This document shows, one piece after another, positions 1 through 7,526 of a stretch of 64,000 nucleotides of DNA. Position numbers and translations under genes: made by a program. The notes beneath the pieces were generated by a model. The model searched no databases. It was given only the letters and a program-made list of their open reading frames with translations, and was not told where the DNA came from. This stretch comes from CAUSWF01 sp963535465 (GTDB taxonomy: Bacteria > Bacillota_I > Bacilli_A > RF39 > UBA660), in assembly GCA_963535465.1 (NCBI GenBank), contig CAUSWF010000001.1, positions 112,225 through 176,224 of the forward strand, read 5' to 3'. The first letter of the stretch is position 1. Each line of letters opens with the position of its first letter.

Positions 1-190
1 CAACATCATCTTTATAAATATTAAATCCTAAAATATTATATCCTTTATTATTAAATTCATATAAAAATCCTAAATTATTTTTTATATAATTTCCAAGTTT
101 ATCACTATCATATAAATAATATTGATTTAAATCAACATGTCCTTTTTCCTCTAGTTCTTTATTTATTTCTTCTCTTGTTTTAAATTTCAT
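1..190 (-). CDS. Hypothetical protein, 5' part only (cut by window edge)
   Basis: The reading frame starts at an ATG whose complement lies at 188-190 and stays open to the window edge, giving 63 codons. I do not recognise a family. It is clearly a paralogue of the gene just upstream (192-965): both begin MKF-TREE-NKELE-KG and both carry a GFNIY-[KE]-DD motif about 60 residues in. An AGGAGATAAA ribosome-binding site sits across the end of the upstream gene, with one base between that stop and this start, so translation is probably coupled. Function unknown; the C-terminus is outside the window. Confidence 0.75.
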   Translation of the reverse strand, partial: MKFKTREEINKELEEKGHVDLNQYYLYDSDKLGNYIKNNLGFLYEFNNKGYNILGFNIYKDDV

Positions 191-191
191 T

Positions 192-965
192 TTATCTCCT
201 ATGATTTTTATGAAAGAATATCCCACTATTTATTTTAGAATATGATTTTTCATCATATAATTCTACTGTTTTGCATTCACGATTAATTTTACGAAGTTTC
301 GTTTCGTGTTCGAAGTGATTATATGAGAATTTTTCTTTTACACCAAGTTCTCCTCTTATCATTTTAACAATTATTGACCTAATATTAACATAATTCATTA
401 AAATGTCGTTGTATTGTGCATTAATGACTGCTTTCTCTACTAGTTCTACAGTTGGTTTATATAATTTTCCATCTACTTCATCCTTAAATTTTGTACTTTC
501 TAAATACTCTTCTAATATAAATGGTTTAGATAAAGTCTCATAAGAACTTTTTGCATTATAAAGTGATTGTAAATTATTAAATGGAACTTTATTATTTTTA
601 ATAAACATAATTAAAGCTTGTAATGGTAATTTAGTTGTCTTTATATATTCTACTATGTTCAATTCATTATTTTTCAACTCATATGCTTTTTGTATTAATG
701 CCATTTTATAATCTTCTACTAAATTTTTGCTTGGTACTGTTCTTTTTTCGTATTGATTATAAGGATCATCTTCATAAATATTAAAACCATATATATTATT
801 ACCATCTTGATCAAAGTTTAATACATCATAAATATCTGTACTTTTAGATTTAATATTTTGTTCATATTTGTAATTGCATACATCATAGTAATAGTATCCT
901 AAAACTTCTGCATATCCTTTTTGCTCTAGTTCTTTATTTAATTCTTCTCTTGTTATAAATTTCAT
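192..965 (-). CDS. Hypothetical protein, tandem paralogue of the gene at 1-190
   Basis: A 257-residue soluble protein with no signal peptide or membrane segment. Residues 1-20 (MKFITREELNKELEQKG) and a GFNIYEDD motif near residue 60 are shared with the truncated neighbour, showing a tandem duplication. The middle is Lys/Glu/Tyr/Asn-rich and probably helical; the C-terminus is basic. A GGGAG site precedes the ATG. I do not recognise a domain and give no function. A coding region is well supported by the open frame, codon use like the neighbours and the shared motifs. Confidence 0.8.
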   Translation of the reverse strand: MKFITREELNKELEQKGYAEVLGYYYYDVCNYKYEQNIKSKSTDIYDVLNFDQDGNNIYGFNIYEDDPYNQYEKRTVPSKNLVEDYKMALIQKAYELKNNELNIVEYIKTTKLPLQALIMFIKNNKVPFNNLQSLYNAKSSYETLSKPFILEEYLESTKFKDEVDGKLYKPTVELVEKAVINAQYNDILMNYVNIRSIIVKMIRGELGVKEKFSYNHFEHETKLRKINRECKTVELYDEKSYSKINSGIFFHKNHRR

Positions 966-1029
966 ATCTTAACTCCCATGTGGAGCATATTATAACATAT
1001 TTATTAATAAATTTCAAATAAAACTTAAA

Positions 1030-1050
1030 AAAGACTAAATTTTAGTCTTT
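1030..1050 (-). terminator. Terminator containing the stop codon of the 1035-1592 gene
   Basis: AAAGACTAAA pairs with TTTAGTCTTT and, on the minus strand, runs into a T tract. The TAG stop at 1035-1037 lies inside the hairpin. Confidence 0.7.
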
Positions 1051-1592
1051 AAATTACATTTAGTTCCAAATGTTTCTCCTAAGTTTAACCATGTTATTAG
1101 TTTTACTTTTCCATCTGGTGTAAATATTTGATTATCTTGTCCTTCTACTTTTATTATATCTTCATAGTTAACTAGGCTATAGTTTATATCTTGTTCTATA
1201 TATGTAGAAGTTTTTGAGGTTACTACTTTAATATCGTAGTGTTTAATTCCTTTATAATCATCTTTTAATTTATTATATGCATTTACATATTCTGATATAT
1301 CACTATTATTTATAGAAGTTACTCCTTGGTGAGATATTAGTCTTGTTAAATATCCATCTTTATATGCTACATCATACCATATATCAACTTTTACATTACT
1401 AGCTTTAGCATTACCTGTACAATGAAGTTCTCCACTACCAAATACATCAAATTGGTAGTCTTTTGCCTTTTTATTACTTATTATATTTTTACTTTTTTTC
1501 TCTTCTAATTTATTAGTTTTATTACTATAAATAAATATAGATAAAATGATTACTATAATAATAGTTATTACTAAAATTAATTTATTTTTCAT
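1035..1592 (-). CDS. Membrane-anchored extracytoplasmic protein of unknown function
   Basis: A 185-residue protein with a hydrophobic segment at about residues 4-22 and no lipobox, so it is probably held in the membrane by its N-terminus with the rest outside. The exported part has two Cys (in the CTGNAK and FGTKC contexts) that could form a disulfide. The pattern of an early Cys, a KDGYL-type strand, a helix and a late LGETFGTKC resembles small lipoproteins of the YehR/DUF1307 type, but weakly; this is an inference. Its ATG overlaps the TGA of the upstream alpha/beta-hydrolase-like gene by 4 nt, so the two are co-translated. Confidence 0.7.
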   Translation of the reverse strand: MKNKLILVITIIIVIILSIFIYSNKTNKLEEKKSKNIISNKKAKDYQFDVFGSGELHCTGNAKASNVKVDIWYDVAYKDGYLTRLISHQGVTSINNSDISEYVNAYNKLKDDYKGIKHYDIKVVTSKTSTYIEQDINYSLVNYEDIIKVEGQDNQIFTPDGKVKLITWLNLGETFGTKCNLKTKI

Positions 1593-2398
1593 ACTTCTCC
1601 TATAAAATCATTGATTTCTTTATATACATCTTTATTAACAAAGTTAGAATTAGGTCCTAGAAAACCACATCTTGCAGAACTTTGTATATATATTTTACCA
1701 CCTATATTAGATGAAAAGTCAATGACTTCATCTCTTAATATGTCATTATATCCTACTACTGATAATGTGTTATTTATTTTTGTATTTAATAAATTAAAGT
1801 ATTCTTCTCCATCTACTTCTTTTATATATTTATTTATTTTATTTATTAGCAATATATTATTATGGTTATTTTCTTTAACACTTTTATATTTATCTGATAG
1901 TGAATACTTATTTCTTATTATTGGATAGAATAGTATTTTTTTATATTTATCTATATCAAGAAGCTTACTTATATTTATTAAATATGTTCCACCTACTTCA
2001 TCTCCTGCGAATACTATATCATTATAACCAAGTTTTTCTAATTCATTAATTAAATAAATAATTGTTTCTTTTATTCCAGATAAATTATCATTAAATTTAT
2101 ATTTATCGTAACTTATTCCTATAACCATTCTACCAGTTGAGATTGCCATATTTTTAAGTATAGTTGAATAGTCTCCATATGAGTTACTTAGTTTTCCATC
2201 TCCTGGTATAAATATCATAACTTTATTTAAATTACTAACTTTAGATGGATAATATACTCTACTGTTAAATAATCCTTCTTTTATTACTATATTATAACTA
2301 CTAACGTTTTGTTTAGATATAGATGGATGAAACAATTCTTTTACTTCTCTATATAATCTATAATGAATATCTTTATCAAATTTATTGTTTATAAGCAT
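1589..2398 (-). CDS. Alpha/beta-hydrolase-fold protein, probably catalytically dead
   Basis: A 269-residue protein with the layout of the hormone-sensitive-lipase-like esterase family: a strand FIPGDGK where the oxyanion HGGG motif normally lies, a nucleophile-elbow region FAGDEVGG, an acid motif YNDILRDE and a C-terminal CGFLG region. In active enzymes the elbow is GDSAGG; here the Ser is Glu. The catalytic His, normally in an HGF motif, is also missing (RCGF). The expected Asp is kept. The fold is inferred from these motifs. Loss of two triad residues points to a binding or structural role. It overlaps the next gene by 4 nt; its start is preceded by GGTGATAAA. Confidence 0.7.
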   Translation of the reverse strand: MLINNKFDKDIHYRLYREVKELFHPSISKQNVSSYNIVIKEGLFNSRVYYPSKVSNLNKVMIFIPGDGKLSNSYGDYSTILKNMAISTGRMVIGISYDKYKFNDNLSGIKETIIYLINELEKLGYNDIVFAGDEVGGTYLINISKLLDIDKYKKILFYPIIRNKYSLSDKYKSVKENNHNNILLINKINKYIKEVDGEEYFNLLNTKINNTLSVVGYNDILRDEVIDFSSNIGGKIYIQSSARCGFLGPNSNFVNKDVYKEINDFIGEV

Positions 2399-2441
2399 TT
2401 TATCACCAATTTTATCTTATCATACTAAGTTGTATAAAAAA

Positions 2442-2457
2442 GAGATGAATTCATCTC
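2442..2457 (-). terminator. Terminator after murI
   Basis: A perfect 16-nt palindrome (GAGATGAA/TTCATCTC) lies just after the murI stop and is followed on the minus strand by a run of T. Confidence 0.75.
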
Positions 2458-2459
2458 CT

Positions 2460-3140
2460 TTACATTAATTTACTACTATCTATAATTTCTAAATAATATG
2501 TTGTTTTCTCTAATTTCATATCTTTTATAGCTTTAGTTAGTGACTTACTAACTATATTAGCACTATCTACTATAGAGGCGTTTTTAAAGTATGCTTTTAT
2601 TTGATCTTCTATATATAAATAATGGGTACATCCTAGTACTACATGTTCTATAGATTTATCTTGATATTTATTTAATCTATCTCTTAATATTAGTTTTATT
2701 GATATCATATCATCATGTTCTATTGCATCAGCTAGGCCAGGCATTTCTTCTAGATAATAGTTTCCTTCTTTATCTTTTATAGCGTCATGTAAATATTTAC
2801 TATTAATAGTATTGTGTGTAGCAAGTACTAATGTATTTTTATAATTTCCTTCTAAGTTAGGGTATGTTGGAATAAATTTGATATTTTTATATTTATTTTC
2901 TAAATAAGAAAGACAATTTGTAGATGCGGTACCACATGCAATAACTATTATTTTAGCTCCTTTTTTAATTAAATAATCACATATATTAGAACATATATTA
3001 TTTAAATCTTCTATGCTTCTTCCTCCGTATGGATTATTATATGCATCTTTATAATAAATATAATTATATTCTTTATTATCTTCTATTAATTTTTGGAGTA
3101 TTGTTAAGCCACCTACTCCAGAATCAAATACTCCTATCAT
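2460..3140 (-). CDS. murI: Glutamate racemase
   Basis: MurI interconverts L- and D-glutamate for peptidoglycan in the cytoplasm. The N-terminus has the family signature FDSGVGGLT. The two catalytic cysteines are seen in ACGTAST (Cys69) and GCTHYL (Cys171). YGGRS matches the usual YG-RS motif. At 226 residues it is shorter than the usual 255-270, but both active-site motifs are intact. An AGGAGG site precedes the ATG, and the ATG overlaps the TGA of the upstream yitT-like gene by 4 nt. A palindromic terminator follows at once. Confidence 0.95.
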   Translation of the reverse strand: MIGVFDSGVGGLTILQKLIEDNKEYNYIYYKDAYNNPYGGRSIEDLNNICSNICDYLIKKGAKIIVIACGTASTNCLSYLENKYKNIKFIPTYPNLEGNYKNTLVLATHNTINSKYLHDAIKDKEGNYYLEEMPGLADAIEHDDMISIKLILRDRLNKYQDKSIEHVVLGCTHYLYIEDQIKAYFKNASIVDSANIVSKSLTKAIKDMKLEKTTYYLEIIDSSKLM

Positions 3141-3979
3141 TTTAGCCTCCTACTAGATTTAATGTGATCTCCTATTATTTCTTTAACGTCGCTTATTGAA
3201 ATAAAGGCACTTTGATCATTTTCTTCTACTACTTTTTTTAATTCAAATATTTCTGCTCTAGTAAGTACACAGTATAACACACTTTTATCTCCGCTTATTA
3301 ATCCTTTTCCACGAATAGTTGTCACTGTTCTTCCGAGTCTTTTATAAATAGTTTTAGATAAACTATCTCCATTATCACAAATTATTAGAGCTGCTTTAGC
3401 TTGAAATAGTCCAGTTGATACAAAGTCTACTACACGAGAAGTTATAAAATATGTAAGTAGAGAATACATTGCTCTATCTAGGCCATATAATATAGAACTA
3501 AGACTAAATATAATTAAATTGAATATTAATCCTATTTCTCCTACTTTTAAACTTGTTTTTCTACTTATTACTATTCCAACAGATTCTGTACCATCTATAC
3601 ATCCTCCGTTTTGAATAACTAATCCTACTCCTGCCCCTAGTAATATTCCACCAAATACACAGCTTAATATTATTTCATTTGTAATTGGTGTTATTATTTT
3701 AAATAGTGTTAAAAATATTGAATATATTATTATAGAATATAGTGTTCTATATAAAAAATTCTTACCTAGGAATTTATATCCTATATATATAAACGGTATA
3801 TTTAATAATATTACTAATATACTTAAACTAATGCCACTAATTCTACTTATTATCATACTTATACCATTAATGCCACCATCTAATATTAAATTAGGTACTA
3901 ATAATGTATTTATAGAAAAAGCTGCTAAAATAGCTCCTATTGTTATTAATATGTATGAAGTAAAACTTCCTTTTTTCAT
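3137..3979 (-). CDS. YitT family membrane protein (DUF161 + DUF2179)
   Basis: A 280-residue protein with about five or six membrane segments in residues 10-195, including LDGGINGISM and GGCIDGTESVG loops typical of the YitT family. A cytoplasmic DUF2179 domain follows at about 215-275 (KGLISGDKSVLYCVLTR, then a helix and FISISDVKEI). The biochemical role of the family is not settled. It shares a short divergent promoter region with the plus-strand gene at 4060, which also ends in a DUF2179-type domain. Its 3' end overlaps murI by 4 nt. Confidence 0.9.
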   Translation of the reverse strand: MKKGSFTSYILITIGAILAAFSINTLLVPNLILDGGINGISMIISRISGISLSILVILLNIPFIYIGYKFLGKNFLYRTLYSIIIYSIFLTLFKIITPITNEIILSCVFGGILLGAGVGLVIQNGGCIDGTESVGIVISRKTSLKVGEIGLIFNLIIFSLSSILYGLDRAMYSLLTYFITSRVVDFVSTGLFQAKAALIICDNGDSLSKTIYKRLGRTVTTIRGKGLISGDKSVLYCVLTRAEIFELKKVVEENDQSAFISISDVKEIIGDHIKSSRRLK

Positions 3980-3996
3980 TGTATCACCCTATTAAT

Positions 3997-4025
3997 AGTA
4001 TAAAGAAATATCTACTATTTTTCAA
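3997..4025 (-). promoter_or_regulatory. Sigma-A-type promoter for yitT-murI
   Basis: On the minus strand a TTGAAA -35 (4020-4025) and a TATACT -10 (3997-4002) are separated by exactly 17 bp, about 20 bp ahead of the yitT start. Confidence 0.65.
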
Positions 4026-4059
4026 TTATATTTGATACAATAATTATAGTGAGGTATAT

Positions 4060-4560
4060 ATGGAAATGATATTAATAGCAGCAGCAATATGTTTAGGAGG
4101 ATTTTTAGAAGTATGTTTATCTACTTGTAGAACAGTATTAATTGTTAATGGAAGAAAGAAAAGAGCTGCTTTACTTGCTTTTTTACAAGTATTTGTATGG
4201 TTTTTTATAGTTAAGACTGCTCTAAAAGAAGATTCTTTATTAGTTGTATTTGGATATGCTACTGGATATGCTTTAGGTGCTTATACTGGTACCATTTTAT
4301 CTGAAAGTATATTTAGAGGACATTTAAATGTTCAAATAATTACATCTAATATCAATTTAAAAGAATTATTACGAGAAAAGGGATATGCACTTACTTCAAT
4401 TGAAGCTAAAGGACAAACTGATACTAAAGAAATATTAATGGTAGAGATTAATAAGAATATGTATAAAGAATTAAAAGACCTAGTTGATAAACTAGATCCT
4501 AATGCATTTATGATTGCGACTCAGACTAAGGTTGTAGAAAATGGTTTTATAAAGAATTAG
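4060..4560 (+). CDS. UPF0316-like membrane protein with DUF2179 domain
   Basis: A 166-residue protein, one of only two complete genes on the plus strand. Three membrane segments (about 3-20, 35-52, 64-82) carry the family pattern GGFLEVCLSTCRTVLI and a YATGYALGAYTG segment. A C-terminal DUF2179-like alpha/beta domain (about 95-160) contains GYALTSIEAKGQ and LMVEINKNMYKEL. This is the UPF0316/DUF5698 architecture; function unknown. A GTGAGG site precedes the ATG. The gene stands alone and ends in a hairpin that contains the stop codon. Confidence 0.85.
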   Translation: MEMILIAAAICLGGFLEVCLSTCRTVLIVNGRKKRAALLAFLQVFVWFFIVKTALKEDSLLVVFGYATGYALGAYTGTILSESIFRGHLNVQIITSNINLKELLREKGYALTSIEAKGQTDTKEILMVEINKNMYKELKDLVDKLDPNAFMIATQTKVVENGFIKN

Positions 4561-4571
4561 AAATAATTCTT
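4552..4571 (+). terminator. Terminator of the 4060-4560 gene
   Basis: AAGAATTA, loop GAAA, TAATTCTT, then a T-rich run (TTATTTTTT). The TAG stop overlaps the stem/loop. It lies between convergent genes, so it may also act weakly for the kinase gene. Confidence 0.8.
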
Positions 4572-5810
4572 TTATTTTTTGCTTATTATAAAACTTACTC
4601 CTACTTTTTCATTTACAGCATAAATATTATAATTTATAAGTTTAAGACTTTTTTTAACTATGCTTAATCCCAATCCAAAGTCTCCTTTTATTCCTTTTCT
4701 AAATGGTGTAAACATATAATCTATAATATCTTCTTTTATATGTTCTCCATCATTATAGATTGTTATTTTACCATTTTTAATGGTAATACTTATTATTTTA
4801 TTAGCATATCTATATGAATTAGTTAAAATATTATCAAATACTCCTTCAAGTAGTTCATAATTACCATATATTTTAGAATTATCTGTACTATATTTTATTG
4901 ATATTTCTCTATTTAAATATTTAAATTTTTTTATTTCGTCTTTTACTAATTTACTTATATCTACTTCTTTTATTTCTCTATTATAGTTAGATAGATAATC
5001 TAGTTTATTTAAATATAATAGACTTCTTACTCTTCTTTCTAAATCTACTAACTGTTCTTTTATTACTTTCATATATTCTTCATACGTACACATATTATCT
5101 TCTCTTGCTTCTGTATAAGATTTAATGATAGATAAAGGTGTCTTAAAATCATGAGAAATATTTTGATATAATTCATTTTTATATTCTTCATTTTTCATAA
5201 AACTTTCTCTCATATTTTCAAGAGAGTGATTTAATTTTTTTAATTCGTCATCTATGTAAAAATCAAATTTATGATTATATCTATTATTGTCTATATTATC
5301 TGATTTTTCTTTTAGTTTTAATATTTTTAATACTATAATAGTAATCCATATAATAGCTGGTATACTTACGATTAATATAGATAACATAATTGGTAATTTT
5401 ATACTTTTTATTGTATTTTTAATTACTTGTTTTATATATTTATCATCAGTTATTGAGATAATATCATCTATTTTTACATAGTAATATTTTTTAGATGATA
5501 TTGTAAAATTACCTTTTGGTTGTTTTATGTACTCTAATATTTTATTGGCATCTTCTTTTGTTATTTTACTAAAATTACTTGATGTATACACTATTTCATC
5601 ATTTATATAGATATAGGCTATTTCGCTATTATCAATATTAGAAATTTTATTTTTATTTATTAGCGTTATTGATAATATTAATCTATTATAGAGTGATTCT
5701 TCTGTTTGTGACATTATAGAATTAGGAATGAATATTTTTAATAGAGTATATAATATAAATAAATATAAGATTACTAAAATAATAAATTGTTTTTTTAAAT
5801 CTATTTTCAT
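4572..5810 (-). CDS. Sensor histidine kinase of a two-component system
   Basis: A 412-residue membrane kinase. Two membrane segments (about 8-28 and 138-163) bracket a roughly 110-residue extracellular sensor region. A linker leads to the dimerisation/phosphoacceptor helix with His220 in NISHDFKTPLS, followed by the ATP-binding domain: N box NILTNSYRYA, a NDGEHI motif and the glycine box FGLGLSIVKKS near the C-terminus. The start overlaps the stop of the response-regulator gene by 4 nt, so the two are a cognate pair. The stimulus is not evident; nearby cell-envelope genes make an envelope signal possible, which is inference only. Confidence 0.93.
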   Translation of the reverse strand: MKIDLKKQFIILVILYLFILYTLLKIFIPNSIMSQTEESLYNRLILSITLINKNKISNIDNSEIAYIYINDEIVYTSSNFSKITKEDANKILEYIKQPKGNFTISSKKYYYVKIDDIISITDDKYIKQVIKNTIKSIKLPIMLSILIVSIPAIIWITIIVLKILKLKEKSDNIDNNRYNHKFDFYIDDELKKLNHSLENMRESFMKNEEYKNELYQNISHDFKTPLSIIKSYTEAREDNMCTYEEYMKVIKEQLVDLERRVRSLLYLNKLDYLSNYNREIKEVDISKLVKDEIKKFKYLNREISIKYSTDNSKIYGNYELLEGVFDNILTNSYRYANKIISITIKNGKITIYNDGEHIKEDIIDYMFTPFRKGIKGDFGLGLSIVKKSLKLINYNIYAVNEKVGVSFIISKK

Positions 5811-6457
5811 ATTAGTCTATAACCATAACCATAGATTGTTTTTATAGTTGCTTTCTTCATCTTTTTTCTTAGTCTTCTTACTAAATCATCTACTACTCTA
5901 CTAGAGCCAAAATAATTATCTTGCCATAATTCTTTTAATATTTGATTTCTTTCTATTGATTTAGATTTATTATTTAATAGGTATATTAATAAATCATATT
6001 CTAGTTCAGTTAAGTTTACTATTTTATCACTATCTTTTACTTCTCTTTTTAATGGGTTTATAGAGTAATTATTGTATGTAATAATTGAACTATCAGAATA
6101 AGTTCTTTTTATTATATTATTTACTCTTAATACTACTTCTTTTGGGGAATATGGTTTTGTTACATAGTCATCTGTTCCTAGTTCAAAGCCAAGTAGTCTA
6201 TCTATTTCAGCATCTCTTGCAGATGTAAATATTACAGGTACTACTTTGTCTTTTTCTCTAATCATTTTTATTAAGTCATATCCTGATATATCATCTTCTA
6301 ACATTATATCTAAAATCCATAGAGAAACTTTTGATATATATTCTATCGCATCTTTTCCTTTTGATAATACTATTACTTCGTATCCTGCTTTAGTTAGATA
6401 ATTTGATAATAATATTGCGAGATCTTTTTGATCTTCTACTAAGCATATTTTATACAT
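5807..6457 (-). CDS. OmpR/PhoB-type response regulator
   Basis: A 216-residue two-domain regulator. The receiver domain (1-115) has an acidic pair near residue 9 (VEDQ), phosphoacceptor Asp50 (WILDIM), a Thr/Ser switch (FTSARD) and the Lys of VTKPYSP. The C-terminal winged helix (about 125-216) includes LTELEYDLLIYLL, RVVDDLVRRLRKK and the terminal IYGYGYRL wing. It presumably acts on promoters when phosphorylated by the kinase whose gene overlaps its 3' end. AAAGGAGGA precedes the ATG. Confidence 0.95.
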   Translation of the reverse strand: MYKICLVEDQKDLAILLSNYLTKAGYEVIVLSKGKDAIEYISKVSLWILDIMLEDDISGYDLIKMIREKDKVVPVIFTSARDAEIDRLLGFELGTDDYVTKPYSPKEVVLRVNNIIKRTYSDSSIITYNNYSINPLKREVKDSDKIVNLTELEYDLLIYLLNNKSKSIERNQILKELWQDNYFGSSRVVDDLVRRLRKKMKKATIKTIYGYGYRLI

Positions 6458-6477
6458 AATCCTCCTTTTGATAGAAA

Positions 6478-6493
6478 AAAGGCCTAAGCCTTT
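6478..6493 (-). terminator. Terminator of the PDZ/Lon-type protease gene
   Basis: AAAGGC and GCCTTT form a short stem around the TAG stop of the protease gene; on the minus strand six T follow. Read-through into the regulator gene is possible. Confidence 0.65.
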
Positions 6494-7461
6494 AATTTTT
6501 CTATCGCATCATTTAATGTTTCTACTGGAATAAGTTTTATTTTCATTTTATTTTTCTTATGAACTTTAAGTGCTTCTTTATAATTTGCTTTTGGGCATAG
6601 GAATATATTAGCTCCTTTTTTCTCTGCTCCTAGAAGTTTAAATTTAACTCCACCTATTTCTCCTACTTCACCTATTGAACTAATTGTTCCTGTTCCTGCG
6701 ATTACTCTTCCTTTTGTTAAATCTTCATTTACTAATCTATTATATATTTCAAGAGATGTCATAAGTCCTGCACTTGGTCCAGTTTCATCATTTTTAAATT
6801 TAAATTTAACTTTAGGATTTGTTTTTATATCATAGTTTGTTCCAACTAATATTCCTATTCCAAGCCTATTACCCATCTTTTTAAGTGGTGTTTTTATTTC
6901 TTTTTCTTTACCGTTCCTTATTATTTTAAAATTAACTATATCTCCTTCTTTTTTTTCATCTAATAGGTCAGTAATTCTTGCGACAAGAGAAAAGTCTATT
7001 CCATCTGCACTTACAATTTGATCTCCTATTTTAAAGTCTGTTTTATATTTTGGGTCTTTTGCTAAGACATACATTTTTTTATTTTCTATTTCTACTTTTA
7101 AACCTGCAGCTGTATATGCTGATATTACAGCAGATAAATTTGCTTGTTTTAGTTCAAAATCACTTCTAAATTGTAGGTCATTTACATTTTCTTCTTTACT
7201 ATATTTATATCCATTAAAGCTTTCTCTTTCCCAGTTTGGAATAATATAGCTAAGAAGGTATGAGCCTACTCTTCCTCTTAGACTTGTGACATATGATAAG
7301 TTAAAACTTCCTTTTGTTTTATTATCGGTATAAAGTTCTATTCTTTCTCCTACATTACTTATTCCTCCACCTGTTGTTATATAGTAGTTTACTGGAATTA
7401 CTGTTATCACACATAAAATTATTAATATATATATAAATAAATCTTCTTTATTAAATTTCAT
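6484..7461 (-). CDS. Membrane-anchored PDZ + Lon-type serine protease (YlbL/SepM-like)
   Basis: A 325-residue protein with an N-terminal membrane segment (about 8-27), a PDZ domain (about 110-195, FKIGDQIVSADGIDF) and a C-terminal S16/Lon-type protease domain. The catalytic Ser is Ser230 in ETGPSAGL and the Lys is Lys273 in IGGVKFKLLGA, as in the Lon Ser-Lys dyad; no ATPase domain is present. This is the architecture of YlbL and SepM, which cleave exported peptides or proteins at the membrane. Substrate here unknown. The location just upstream of the two-component genes raises a link between them, as inference. Confidence 0.92.
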   Translation of the reverse strand: MKFNKEDLFIYILIILCVITVIPVNYYITTGGGISNVGERIELYTDNKTKGSFNLSYVTSLRGRVGSYLLSYIIPNWERESFNGYKYSKEENVNDLQFRSDFELKQANLSAVISAYTAAGLKVEIENKKMYVLAKDPKYKTDFKIGDQIVSADGIDFSLVARITDLLDEKKEGDIVNFKIIRNGKEKEIKTPLKKMGNRLGIGILVGTNYDIKTNPKVKFKFKNDETGPSAGLMTSLEIYNRLVNEDLTKGRVIAGTGTISSIGEVGEIGGVKFKLLGAEKKGANIFLCPKANYKEALKVHKKNKMKIKLIPVETLNDAIEKLKA

Positions 7462-7488
7462 CTAATCACCTTTAATTATTATATCAAA

Positions 7489-7512
7489 AAAAGCAAGTTT
7501 TTTCTTGCTTTT
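7489..7512 (-). terminator. Terminator of the prepilin pair
   Basis: AAAAGCAAG pairs with CTTGCTTTT across a 6-nt loop, with a T run on the minus strand, 15 nt past the stop of the glycine-rich prepilin gene. Confidence 0.75.
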
Positions 7513-7526
7513 TAATTCTGTTTACA

